Below, one piece after another: positions 43,187 to 51,557 of a DNA stretch of 64,000 nt. The stretch comes from Dactylosporangium aurantiacum (GTDB lineage Bacteria > Actinomycetota > Actinomycetes > Mycobacteriales > Micromonosporaceae). The position numbers and the translations under genes are program-made. The notes beneath the pieces were generated by a model. It made no database searches. It saw only the letters and a list, made by a program, of their open reading frames with translations, and had not been told where the DNA came from. The stretch is taken from positions 10,143 through 74,142 of the forward strand of contig NZ_JNYJ01000071.1 in NCBI RefSeq assembly GCF_000716715.1, read 5' to 3'. Each line of letters starts with the position of its first letter. Positions within the stretch are counted from its first letter, which is position 1.

Positions 43187-44428
43187 ATGTCGGCCCGGTC
43201 CCGCCGCGTCGCCCGCACCCTCGTCCTCGGACTCGCCATCTGTCTCACGTCGGGCCTCACCCCGGCCGCCGCCCACGCCGATCCGGCCACCACGGGCAGC
43301 GTGGCCGGCACCCTCGCCGACGGGACCACCGCGGTCGCCGACGCGGGCGTCGACCTGCTCCTGATGCCGTACGGGGTGGCGATCAAGCAGACCCGCACCG
43401 ACGTCGCCGGGGCCTACCGGTTCACCGACGTGACGCCGCGGGCGTACGCGCTGCGCTTCCGGCTGCCCGGTGGCCTCGTGCAGTTCCACCCGTCCGTGGC
43501 CGATCTCGGCTCGGCGGCGCAGGTCACCGTGCTGGCGGACGCGGAGACGACGGTCCGTGAGGCGGTGATGCCGCACGGCACGCTCGGCGGGCGGATCACC
43601 ACGGACGCCGGCCAGGCCGCACCCGGCGCCCGGGTCCAGCTGTACACGCTCACCGGCGGCAGCCCGCTCGCCACCGTACTGACGGACGTCAACGGCGCGT
43701 ACCTGATCGGCTATCCACCGGCGGGCCAGCTGCGGATGGCGGTCGCCGCCGCCGAACGCGGCGCCACCAACCAGTGGACGTACCGGCACCGCAGCTACAC
43801 CCAGGCGGACCCGTTCACCGTCACGCCCGGCCAGCACACCACGGTCAACGAGCGGCTGTTCCCCTCGGGTGTCATCACCGGCCGGTTCACCCGCAACGGC
43901 ACACCGGTGCCCAACGTGGTCGTCTACGCGTACTCGCAGACCAACACGGCGGAGTCGGTGAGCAACTGGACCGGCGCGGACGGCACGTTCCAGCTGCGCC
44001 CCTACCCGGGCAGCTACACCGTCAAGTTCGTCGTGCCGTCCGGGACCGGCCTGGACCAGTGGGCCGGCGGGGCGGAGTCGGAGGGCGCGAGCCGGCCCGT
44101 GCAGGTCACCGCCGACCGGACCGTGGTCATCGACGAGCGGCAACTGCCGGTCGGGCAGGTCCGGGGCCGGCTCACCGACGCCGCGGGCCGGCCGTCGGCA
44201 GGCAGCGCCGTCGTCGTCTACGACCCCCTCCGCGGCCGGCAGTTCCAGGCGACCACCGCCGCGGACGGCACCTGGTTCCTGACCGCGTGGCCCGGCACCT
44301 ACACCGTGCGGTTCGAGACCGGCACGCAGGTGCAGTGGGCGAGGGGGAAGCGGTCGGCGGCGGCCGCGGACCCCGTCGTGGTGGCCGCCGACGCCACGAC
44401 GGTGGTGAACGACGTCCTGCTGCCGTGA
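43187..44428 (+). CDS. secreted protein of four carboxypeptidase-regulatory-like domains
   Basis: 413 residues from ATG 43187 (AGGAGG 6 bases upstream; ATG 43184 is closer to it). Signal peptide about 1-30, ending AAAHA. Then four ~85-95-residue beta domains, each starting like GSVAGTLADG, GTLGGRITTD, GVITGRFTRNG or GQVRGRLTDAAG and holding a T..DG.Y.F...PG.Y..RF core. This is the transthyretin-like carboxypeptidase-regulatory fold. No catalytic residues; likely a structural or adhesive surface protein. It follows the GH10-like gene by 39 bp and is probably co-transcribed. Confidence 0.8.
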   Translation: MSARSRRVARTLVLGLAICLTSGLTPAAAHADPATTGSVAGTLADGTTAVADAGVDLLLMPYGVAIKQTRTDVAGAYRFTDVTPRAYALRFRLPGGLVQFHPSVADLGSAAQVTVLADAETTVREAVMPHGTLGGRITTDAGQAAPGARVQLYTLTGGSPLATVLTDVNGAYLIGYPPAGQLRMAVAAAERGATNQWTYRHRSYTQADPFTVTPGQHTTVNERLFPSGVITGRFTRNGTPVPNVVVYAYSQTNTAESVSNWTGADGTFQLRPYPGSYTVKFVVPSGTGLDQWAGGAESEGASRPVQVTADRTVVIDERQLPVGQVRGRLTDAAGRPSAGSAVVVYDPLRGRQFQATTAADGTWFLTAWPGTYTVRFETGTQVQWARGKRSAAAADPVVVAADATTVVNDVLLP

Positions 44429-44433
44429 CCGGC

Positions 44434-44471
44434 GGCGGCCGGGCCGCGGGTCACCGCGCGGCCCGGCCGCC
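44434..44471. terminator. bidirectional hairpin between convergent genes
   Basis: Perfect 15-bp arms GGCGGCCGGGCCGCG and CGCGGCCCGGCCGCC with an 8-base loop. It starts 5 bp after the stop of the repeat-domain gene and overlaps the last codons of the convergent AMP-ligase gene. Confidence 0.75.
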
Positions 44472-45905
44472 CGCGGCGTCGAGGCGGGTCAGGGCGGGCT
44501 TGTCCGGCTTGCCGGCCGGGGTGAGCGGCACGCCGGTGATCACCTGGACGCTGTGCGGCCGCGCGGCCGCGCCCAGGGTGTCGGCGACCAGCCGGCGCAG
44601 CCGCGCGACGTCGGGCGTGTGCCCGGTGGCGGGCACGACGTAGGCGTGCACGGCCTCGCCGGTCACGTCGTCGGGCCGGCCGACGACGTAGGCCTCCGCC
44701 ACGGCGGGATCGGCGGACAGGACCCGCTCGACGGCGCCGGCGTACACCAGGTTCGCCTCGACGATGATGACGTCGCGGACCCGGCCGAGCAGCTGCAGGT
44801 AACCGTTCGCGTCCAGGCGGGCCAGGTCGCGGGTGCGGACCCAGCCGCCGGTGAACACCTCGGCCGACTCCGCCGGGTCGGCCCAGTACGCGGTGGCCTG
44901 GGCGGGCGTGCGGACGAACAGCTCACCCTCGGCGGCGGGCCGGCCGGCCGCGTCGCGGATCGACACGTCGACCACCGCGGGCGGGCGGCCGACCGTGGCC
45001 AGCACGGCGGGATCGCCCAGCAGCTCGGCCGGTGTCGCCATCGCGATCATGCCGGTCTCGGTCTGGCCGTAGCCGTGGAACACCACGGGACCGAGCACCT
45101 CCAGGGCCTCCGCGAGCCGGCCCGGCGCCAGCGGTGAGCCCGACACCAGCAGCGCCCGCAGGCTGCTCAGGTCCGCGGGGCGGGTGCGCTGGTCGTGCAC
45201 GAGCTGGTGCAGCTTGCCGACCGTGATGACGCTCGCGGTGGCCCGGTGCCGGGCGATCATGCCGGGCAGACCCGGCGGCCGGGCGGCGACCAGCGTGCCG
45301 CCCGCCGCGAGGGTCAGGATGGCGTACTCCAGCATCACCTGACTGCTCAGCGAGCCGAACACCAGGTAGCGCCCCAGCCGGCCGGCGAGCTCGGCGACGG
45401 CCGGCGGCCAGCGGTCCGGGTACGCCGCCCAGGCGGCGCTCATCGCCGCGTAGGTCTGCGCGCAGCCCTTCGGGTTGCCGGTGCTGCCGCTGGTCCAGGT
45501 GATCCGGGCGATGCCGGCCGGGCGCCCGGCGGCCACCAGCGGCACCCCGTCGTCGGGCGCGCGCAGCAGCCCGGCGAGGCCGGCCTCGCCGACGAGCCGG
45601 GCGTCGGCGCTGGCCAGCAGGTGGCCGAGCTGGTCCGGGGTCAGGCCGGGCCGGATCCCCGACACCCGGGCGCCCATGGCGAACGCGGCGATGACCGCCG
45701 CGAAGGCCTCCGCCGTGACACCGACATCCAGGGCCACGCCGTCGCCCGGTCGCAGCCCGGCGTCGCGGAACCCGGCGGCGATCCGGCGGACCAGCGCCGA
45801 CATCCCGGCCGCGGTGACGATCCGGTCGCCGTCCTCGAAGACGGGGCGGTCGTCGCCGGTGGCGAGCAGGTCCAGCACCGGCTGCGGCCACAGGTCAACC
45901 GGCAT
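44451..45905 (-). CDS. AMP-forming acyl/aryl ligase
   Basis: 484 residues from ATG 45903-45905. Adenylation motifs: P-loop ITWTSGSTGNPKGCAQTY, HGYGQTETGMI, GGWVRTRDLARLDANGYLQLLGRVRD and the catalytic C-terminal Lys in TPAGKPDKPAL. It is shorter than typical acyl-CoA ligases at the N-terminus. The acid substrate is unknown; with a tyrosine-type ammonia-lyase nearby, a p-coumarate-like acid is a reasonable guess. It overlaps the 3' end of the upstream flavoprotein gene by 11 bases, so the two form an operon. Confidence 0.85.
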   Translation of the reverse strand: MPVDLWPQPVLDLLATGDDRPVFEDGDRIVTAAGMSALVRRIAAGFRDAGLRPGDGVALDVGVTAEAFAAVIAAFAMGARVSGIRPGLTPDQLGHLLASADARLVGEAGLAGLLRAPDDGVPLVAAGRPAGIARITWTSGSTGNPKGCAQTYAAMSAAWAAYPDRWPPAVAELAGRLGRYLVFGSLSSQVMLEYAILTLAAGGTLVAARPPGLPGMIARHRATASVITVGKLHQLVHDQRTRPADLSSLRALLVSGSPLAPGRLAEALEVLGPVVFHGYGQTETGMIAMATPAELLGDPAVLATVGRPPAVVDVSIRDAAGRPAAEGELFVRTPAQATAYWADPAESAEVFTGGWVRTRDLARLDANGYLQLLGRVRDVIIVEANLVYAGAVERVLSADPAVAEAYVVGRPDDVTGEAVHAYVVPATGHTPDVARLRRLVADTLGAAARPHSVQVITGVPLTPAGKPDKPALTRLDAAGGRAAR

Positions 45906-47439
45906 CGGCCAGCACGCCCTTGACGAACAGCGCGAGCGGCTGGTGGTGCACCGCCGGCAGGTTCCAGTGGTTCTCCAGGTTCTCCGCGAGGTGGTGCGCC
46001 GCGACGACGGCACCGTCGCGGTACACCCGCACCACGGGATGCAGGTAGCTCGCGTCGTGGGCGGCCGCGGCGTCGTTCTCGGCGATCCTGGGCACGGTGA
46101 TGTCGAACGGGTCGACCTGGTCGTGGTCGGGGCCGTACTCCAGAGTGGTGACGAACGCCAGCGGCACCGGCCCGAGACCGCCGTCGCGCAGGTACGCGAC
46201 CGGCACCTCCTCGAGGTAGCGGGCCGTGTCGCCGGTGACGGTGACGACGTCGCCGAGGACGGCGAACTGCTGCCACAGCGCGGAGGTCCGGTTGATCCGG
46301 GCGATGACGGCGTCGGTGATCGCCTCGGGGGTGGCGTCCAGCGTCGTGGCCGGCCACGGCGTCGCGTGCCGCCGGGCGCCGAGGATGCGGTGCAGGGCGC
46401 GGGTGCCGTAGCGGAAGCCGTGGATGAAGCCGTTCGTGGACCGTTTGAAGTCGCGCTGCTGGGTGAGGGTGCCGGCGAAGTACAGGCCGGGCACGTTCAC
46501 CGACTCGTACGCCGAGGTCTGCTCCGGGAAGCGGTCGTTGATGACGAGCCGGGGCCGGGCGGAGTCGTCGAAGATCGAGGCGTCGAAGCGGAAGCCGGTG
46601 CACAGGATGATCCGGTCGTAGTCGATCTGCCGCAGCGCCTCGACGGTCCGCGCGTAGCGGAAGTCGATCCGCAGGCCGCCGTCCTCGCGCCGGGCGATCC
46701 GTTCGACCGTGCCGTCGAGGACGGCGTTCTGCGACTTCAGCTGGTACGTGTCGAGGAAGTTGTTGTTGACCGCGCGCAGGTGCCCGACGTAGTGGGACTG
46801 CCAGGCCAGCCTGATCGAGTGCGGACCGGCGACGTGGATGACCGCCGCGGTCTCCACGAGCGCGTCGGCGGTCTCGAAGGCCGAGTTGCCCTTGCCGACG
46901 ATGAGGACCCGCTGGTTGGTGAACCCGGCGGGGTCGACATCGACGGTGTCGTAGCGCTCGGCGAGCTCCACGCCCTCGATCGGCGGCACGTACAGCTGGG
47001 ACACGCCGGTGGCGACGACGACCACGCCCGCGGTGTACGTGTCGCCGCCGGCCACGACGGTGAACCCGGCCTCGTCGCGGGACACCCGGGTGACCCGGGT
47101 GTCGTACCGGACGTTGAGGGTGCGCGCGAAGTCGGCCAGGTACCGCACCAGGTCGTCGGCGTGCGGGAAGTACCGCCGGCTGTAGTGCTTGAACAGCAGC
47201 GACTCGTCGTCGGTGAGCAGCGAGTTCCAGTCCGCGCGGAGGTTGAACTCCGGGTCGTCCGAGCCGGTCCACACCTTGTTGATGGAGATCAGCTGCCGGT
47301 GCCGCGGGTAGGTGGTGAAGAACGTGCCGGGCGCCGCGCCCGCCTCGAGCACCAGGTAGTCGCGGCCGTCGCGCTCCAGCAGGGCGGCGAGCTGGAGCCC
47401 GGCCGGCCCGGCGCCGATGATGAGGTAGTCGAGCGTCAT
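45895..47439 (-). CDS. FOXRED2-like FAD-dependent oxidoreductase (paralogue A)
   Basis: 514 residues from ATG 47437-47439, with no Shine-Dalgarno (leaderless). FAD-binding LIIGAGPAGLQLAALLERDG at the N-terminus, the FOXRED2-type block RHRQLISINKVWTGSDDP then NLRADWNSLLTDDESLLFKH, an NAD(P)-binding VLIVGKGNSAFETADAL (about 185-201) and ILCTGFRFDASIFDD. It is very similar along its whole length to the protein at 48986-50527. The layout is that of group B-like flavoprotein monooxygenases. Substrate unknown; the pair may act in sequence or as a heteromer. Confidence 0.83.
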   Translation of the reverse strand: MTLDYLIIGAGPAGLQLAALLERDGRDYLVLEAGAAPGTFFTTYPRHRQLISINKVWTGSDDPEFNLRADWNSLLTDDESLLFKHYSRRYFPHADDLVRYLADFARTLNVRYDTRVTRVSRDEAGFTVVAGGDTYTAGVVVVATGVSQLYVPPIEGVELAERYDTVDVDPAGFTNQRVLIVGKGNSAFETADALVETAAVIHVAGPHSIRLAWQSHYVGHLRAVNNNFLDTYQLKSQNAVLDGTVERIARREDGGLRIDFRYARTVEALRQIDYDRIILCTGFRFDASIFDDSARPRLVINDRFPEQTSAYESVNVPGLYFAGTLTQQRDFKRSTNGFIHGFRYGTRALHRILGARRHATPWPATTLDATPEAITDAVIARINRTSALWQQFAVLGDVVTVTGDTARYLEEVPVAYLRDGGLGPVPLAFVTTLEYGPDHDQVDPFDITVPRIAENDAAAAHDASYLHPVVRVYRDGAVVAAHHLAENLENHWNLPAVHHQPLALFVKGVLADAG

Positions 47440-47504
47440 GCGACGCAACGTAATGAGCGGATATCAGAGGCCTCTGAGAATCGCTCGTTAGGTTGCGGCG
47501 CATG
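47437..47504. promoter_or_regulatory. symmetric divergent leaderless promoter/operator
   Basis: The 62 bp between two divergent genes, together with both ATGs, form a 68-bp dyad in which 28 of 34 positions per half match. The centre is a perfect 14-bp palindrome, TCAGAGGCCTCTGA (47464-47477). Each side has a -10 (TAGGTT 47489-47494; TACGTT on the minus strand, 47447-47452) exactly 7 bases before its ATG, and neither gene has an RBS. This is a matched pair of leaderless promoters around one operator. Confidence 0.75.
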
Positions 47505-48980
47505 ACGCCAGAGGTTGACCTCGCGGCCCCGTTGCGGATCGAGGACCTGCGCGCCGCCCGCGACCCGGTCACCGTCGTGGCCGGGCCGGCGGTCCGCGAC
47601 CGGGTCTCGGCCGGCCGGATCTTCTTGTCCAAGGTGCTCGGCGACGACCGGGCCGTGTACGGCAGCACCACCGGCTTCGGTGCCCTGGTCGGCTACGCGG
47701 GCCGGGCCGACCTGCGCGACCAGGCCGACAACACGCTCGCCCATCTCGGCGCCGGCCACGGCCCGGACATCGACGCCGGGGTCGTGCGGGCCACGATGCT
47801 GGTCCGGGCGTGGTCGCTGGCCCGCGGCGCGTCGGGCGTGTCCCCGCACGTCATCGACGCGCTCGTGGCGATGCTCGGGACCACGTTCGTCCCGGCGATG
47901 CCGCGGCTGGGCTCCGTCGGGGCCAGCGGTGACCTGATCCCGCTGGGGGCGGCCGCGCAGGCGCTGCGCGGCCGGGGCCACGCCTACGTGGACGGTGTCC
48001 GGCTCCCCGCGGCCGAGGCGCTCGCCGCGGCGGGGCTGCGGCCGCTGCCGCTGGACGGCCGTGACGCCCTCGCCCTGGTCAACGGCACGCCGCTGACCAC
48101 CGCCGCGCTCGCGCTCGCGCTGGACTCGGTCCGCGCCTCGCACCGGGCGGTCCGGCTGCTCACCTGCCTGCTCGCCGACCTGCTCGGCAGCGACCCGCAG
48201 TTCCTGGACGCCCGGCTGCTCGCCGCGTACGGCCACCCGGGCGCGATCGACGTCGCGGCGGCGATGCGCCGCACGACCGCCGGGCTGACCCCGTCCGGCA
48301 GCCGCCCGCTGCAGGAGCCGTACAGCATCCGGTGCTCCCCGCAGCTGCTCGGCGCGGCCGAGGACGCTTTGCGGTACGTCGACGGCGTCGTCGCGGCCGA
48401 CCTCGGCAGTGTCAGCGACAACCCGGTGTTCTTCCCCGACGACGACGTCGTCGTGCACGGCGGCAACTTCTTCGGCCAGCCGGCCGCGTTCGCCGCCGAC
48501 CTGCTGTCGACGGTCGTCGCGCAGGTCGGCAACCTCGCCGAGCGGCAGCTCGACCTGCTCGTCGACCCGCACCGCAACGGCGGGCTGCCGCCGATGCTGG
48601 CCGCCGGTCCCGGCCGGCAGCACGGGCTGCAGGGGGTGCAGCTGGCCTCGACGGCGCTGATCGCCGAGATCCGGCGGGACACCATGCCCGCCAGCATGCA
48701 GAGCATCCCCACCAACCTGCACAACCAGGACGTCATCCCGCTGGGGAACCAGGCCGCCCTGCGGGCGCTGGACCAGGCGCGGCTGCTGCGGCTGCTGGTC
48801 GGCTCGCTCGCCGTCGGGCTGCGCCAGGCCGCGTACGTGGGTGCCCGGCCGCCGACCGCGTCCGGCTGCGCCGCGGTGCTGGCGGCGCTCGTCGCGGCCG
48901 TGCCCCCGATCGACCCGGACCGCCCCCTGGAAGACGACGTGCGGCGTGCGGCCGGCGTCGTCGAAGCGCTCGAAAGGTGA
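47502..48980 (+). CDS. MIO-type aromatic amino acid ammonia-lyase (tyrosine-type)
   Basis: 492 residues from ATG 47502 (leaderless). MIO cofactor triad Ala141-Ser142-Gly143 in GSVGASGDLIPL, catalytic Tyr53 in VYGSTTGFG, and later LVNGTPLTT, SDNPVFF and PTNLHNQDVIPLG. At the selectivity position the pair is His81-Leu82 (TLAHLGAG), as in tyrosine ammonia-lyases; histidine enzymes have Ser-His and phenylalanine enzymes Phe-Leu. So tyrosine lyase, or a tyrosine aminomutase, is predicted. It is not next to hut genes. First of a five-gene plus-strand operon. Confidence 0.87.
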   Translation: MTPEVDLAAPLRIEDLRAARDPVTVVAGPAVRDRVSAGRIFLSKVLGDDRAVYGSTTGFGALVGYAGRADLRDQADNTLAHLGAGHGPDIDAGVVRATMLVRAWSLARGASGVSPHVIDALVAMLGTTFVPAMPRLGSVGASGDLIPLGAAAQALRGRGHAYVDGVRLPAAEALAAAGLRPLPLDGRDALALVNGTPLTTAALALALDSVRASHRAVRLLTCLLADLLGSDPQFLDARLLAAYGHPGAIDVAAAMRRTTAGLTPSGSRPLQEPYSIRCSPQLLGAAEDALRYVDGVVAADLGSVSDNPVFFPDDDVVVHGGNFFGQPAAFAADLLSTVVAQVGNLAERQLDLLVDPHRNGGLPPMLAAGPGRQHGLQGVQLASTALIAEIRRDTMPASMQSIPTNLHNQDVIPLGNQAALRALDQARLLRLLVGSLAVGLRQAAYVGARPPTASGCAAVLAALVAAVPPIDPDRPLEDDVRRAAGVVEALER

Positions 48981-48985
48981 CCGTC

Positions 48986-50527
48986 GTGACGCTCGACTAT
49001 CTGATCATCGGGGCCGGCCCGGCCGGCCTGCAGCTCGCGGCCCTGCTGGAGGCCGAGGGCCGGCGGTCGTACCTGGTGCTGGAGGGCGAATCGGTGCCGG
49101 GCGCGTTCTTCACCCGCTTCCCCCGGCACCGGCAGCTGATCTCCATCAACAAGCCGCACACCGGCAGCGACGACCCGGAGCTCAACCTGCGGCTGGACTG
49201 GAACTCGCTGCTCACCGACGACGACTCGCTGCTGTTCAAGCACTACAGCCGGCGGTACTTCCCGCACGCCGACGACATGCTGCGCTACCTGGCCGACTTC
49301 GCCCGCACCGTCAAGGTCCGCTACGACACCCGGGTCACCCGGGTGTCCCGCGACGAGGCCGGGTTCACCGTCCGGGCCGGGGACGACACGTTCACCGCGA
49401 AGCGGCTCGTCGTCGCGACCGGCGTGTCGCGGCCGTACGAGCCGGACATCGAGGGTTTCGAGCTGGTCGAGCGGTACGACGAGATGCCCGTCGACCCGGA
49501 CGACTACCTCGACCAGCGGGTGCTCGTCATCGGCAAGGGCAACTCCGCGTTCGAGACCGCCGACGCGCTGATGGAGACCACCACGGTCATCCACGTGGCC
49601 GGCCCGAGCGCGGTGCGGATGGCCTGGCGCACCCACTACGTCGGGCACCTTCGCGCGGTCAACAACAACTTCCTGGACACCTACCAGCTCAAGTCGGCCA
49701 ACGCGATCCTGGACGGCGACATCCGCCGCATCGAGCGCGCCGGCGACGGCTACCGGGTCACGTTCAGCTTCTCCCGCGCCGACGAGGTGGTGAAGGAGCT
49801 GCGCTACGACCGGGTCCTGGCCTGCACCGGGTTCCGGTTCGACGCCTCGATCTTCGACGGGTCGTGCCGCCCCGAGCTGGTGATCCGGGACCGGTTCCCG
49901 GCCCAGACCGACGAGTGGGAGTCGGTGAACGTGCCCGACCTGTTCTTCGCCGGCACCATCTCCCAGGTCCGGGACTTCAAGAAGTCCACGAGCGGCTTCA
50001 TCCACGGCTTCCGCTACGCCGTGCGGGCGCTGCACCGCATCCTCGAGCGGCGCTACGCCGGCGAGCCGTGGCCGGCCGGGAAGCTCGACGCGACGCCGGA
50101 GTCCATCGCGGACGCCGTCATCGAGCGGGTCAACCGGACCTCCGCGCTGTGGCAGCAGTTCGGCTTCCTCGCCGACGTGGTCACCGTCGCCGGGGCGGAC
50201 GCCCGGTACCACGAGGAGGTCCCCGTCGACTACTTCGCCCGCGCCGGCCTGGGCCCGGCCGAGCACGCGTTCGTCGTGACGCTGGAGTACGGCCCGGAGC
50301 ACGACCAGGTCGACCCGTTCGACATCACGGTGCGCCGCGTCGCGCAGGACGTCGCGGGGCAGGCGCACGCCGCCGCCTACCTGCACCCGGTGGTGCGCTG
50401 GCACCGCGACGGTCGGGTCGCCGGGGTGCACCACCTGGCGGAGAACCTGGAGAACCAGTGGGACCGGCCCGACGTCCACGTGCGGCCGCTGCGGGCGTTC
50501 GTCGAGCGCTGTCTGGCGGGCGCCTGA
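48986..50527 (+). CDS. FOXRED2-like FAD-dependent oxidoreductase (paralogue B)
   Basis: 513 residues from GTG 48986 (GAAAGG 8-9 bases upstream; GTG 48977 overlaps the previous stop). Same architecture as the paralogue at 45895-47439: GAGPAGLQLAALLEAEG, FPRHRQLISINKPHTGSDDP, NLRLDWNSLLTDDDSLLF, VIGKGNSAFETADALMET. The main differences lie in the substrate-side C-terminal half. The two copies flank the ammonia-lyase, one in each operon arm, so they arose by duplication and have probably taken separate jobs. Confidence 0.83.
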   Translation: MTLDYLIIGAGPAGLQLAALLEAEGRRSYLVLEGESVPGAFFTRFPRHRQLISINKPHTGSDDPELNLRLDWNSLLTDDDSLLFKHYSRRYFPHADDMLRYLADFARTVKVRYDTRVTRVSRDEAGFTVRAGDDTFTAKRLVVATGVSRPYEPDIEGFELVERYDEMPVDPDDYLDQRVLVIGKGNSAFETADALMETTTVIHVAGPSAVRMAWRTHYVGHLRAVNNNFLDTYQLKSANAILDGDIRRIERAGDGYRVTFSFSRADEVVKELRYDRVLACTGFRFDASIFDGSCRPELVIRDRFPAQTDEWESVNVPDLFFAGTISQVRDFKKSTSGFIHGFRYAVRALHRILERRYAGEPWPAGKLDATPESIADAVIERVNRTSALWQQFGFLADVVTVAGADARYHEEVPVDYFARAGLGPAEHAFVVTLEYGPEHDQVDPFDITVRRVAQDVAGQAHAAAYLHPVVRWHRDGRVAGVHHLAENLENQWDRPDVHVRPLRAFVERCLAGA

Positions 50528-50528
50528 G

Positions 50529-51557
50529 ATGCTCACCGAGCTGGCGGCGCGGGCGCGGGCCCGGCTCGACCCGGCGCACTGGGACTTCTTCGCGGGCGGA
50601 GCCGGTGACGAGCGGACCCTGCGGGCCAACGAGGAGGCCTTCCAGCGGCTCCGGCTGCTGCCGCGGGTGCTGCGCGCCACCGGCCCGCGGGATCTGCGCA
50701 CGACGCTGTTCGGCACCGAGCTGAGCGCGCCGCTGCTGGTCGCGCCGACCGCGTTCCACCGGCTCGCGCACCCCGACGGCGAGCTCGCCACGGCCCGCGG
50801 CGCCGCCGCCGCCGGGACCGTGCTGGTCGTCAGCATGGCCGCGACCACCCCGGTCGAGGACATCGCCGCGGCGGGCGGCCCCCTGTGGTTCCAGCTGTAC
50901 CCGCAGCCGGACCTCGAGTTCACCGCGGCCGTCGTGCGGCGGGCCGAGCGGGCCGGCTGCCGGGCGCTGGTGGTGACGGTGGACTCGCCGGTGTTCGGCC
51001 GCCGGGAACGGGACCGCCGCAACGGCTTCACGGACCTGCCGGCCGGGCTCGTCTGCGAGCACCTGCGCGACGGCACCGGCCGGGTGCGCGACATCGTGAT
51101 GGACGCGGACCTCGGCTGGGAGCGCATCGACTGGCTGCGCGGCGTCACCGGGCTGCCGATCGTCCTCAAAGGACTGCTGCACCCGGCCGACGCGCTGCTC
51201 GCGGTCGAGCACGGGGTGTCCGCGGTCCTGGTGTCCAACCACGGCGGCCGGCAGCTCGACGGCGCGGTGGCGACGGTGGACGCGCTGCCGGCGGTCGTGA
51301 AGGCCGTCGGCGGGCAGGTGCCGGTCCTGCTCGACGGCGGAATCCGGTGCGGCGCCGACATCCTGGCCGCGCTCGCCCTGGGCGCCGGCGCCGTGCTCGT
51401 CGGCCGGCCCGTGCTGTGGGGGCTCGCCGCGGCCGGCGCCGACGGGGTGCGGCAGGTGCTCGACCTGCTGCGCGAGGACCTGGACCGGGCGCTGGCACTG
51501 GCCGGTGCGCGCCGGCCGGCCGACCTGACCGGCGATCTCGTGGCGGCCCGATGCTGA
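50529..51557 (+). CDS. FMN-dependent alpha-hydroxy-acid oxidase/dehydrogenase
   Basis: 342 residues from ATG 50529, one base after the previous stop. FMN barrel with FFAGGAGDERTLRANEEAF, VVTVDSPVFGRRERD, the lysine in PIVLKGLLHPADA, catalytic His in VSNHGGRQLDGA and LLDGGIRCGADI. It resembles 4-hydroxymandelate, lactate and glycolate oxidases. A 2-hydroxy acid derived from an aromatic precursor would fit this gene set. It overlaps the P450 start by 7 bases. Confidence 0.87.
   Translation: MLTELAARARARLDPAHWDFFAGGAGDERTLRANEEAFQRLRLLPRVLRATGPRDLRTTLFGTELSAPLLVAPTAFHRLAHPDGELATARGAAAAGTVLVVSMAATTPVEDIAAAGGPLWFQLYPQPDLEFTAAVVRRAERAGCRALVVTVDSPVFGRRERDRRNGFTDLPAGLVCEHLRDGTGRVRDIVMDADLGWERIDWLRGVTGLPIVLKGLLHPADALLAVEHGVSAVLVSNHGGRQLDGAVATVDALPAVVKAVGGQVPVLLDGGIRCGADILAALALGAGAVLVGRPVLWGLAAAGADGVRQVLDLLREDLDRALALAGARRPADLTGDLVAARC

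Noticed and set aside
47502..48980. Histidine ammonia-lyase of the hut pathway
   Set aside because: The selectivity pair is His-Leu, not Ser-His, and no urocanase or other hut gene is adjacent.
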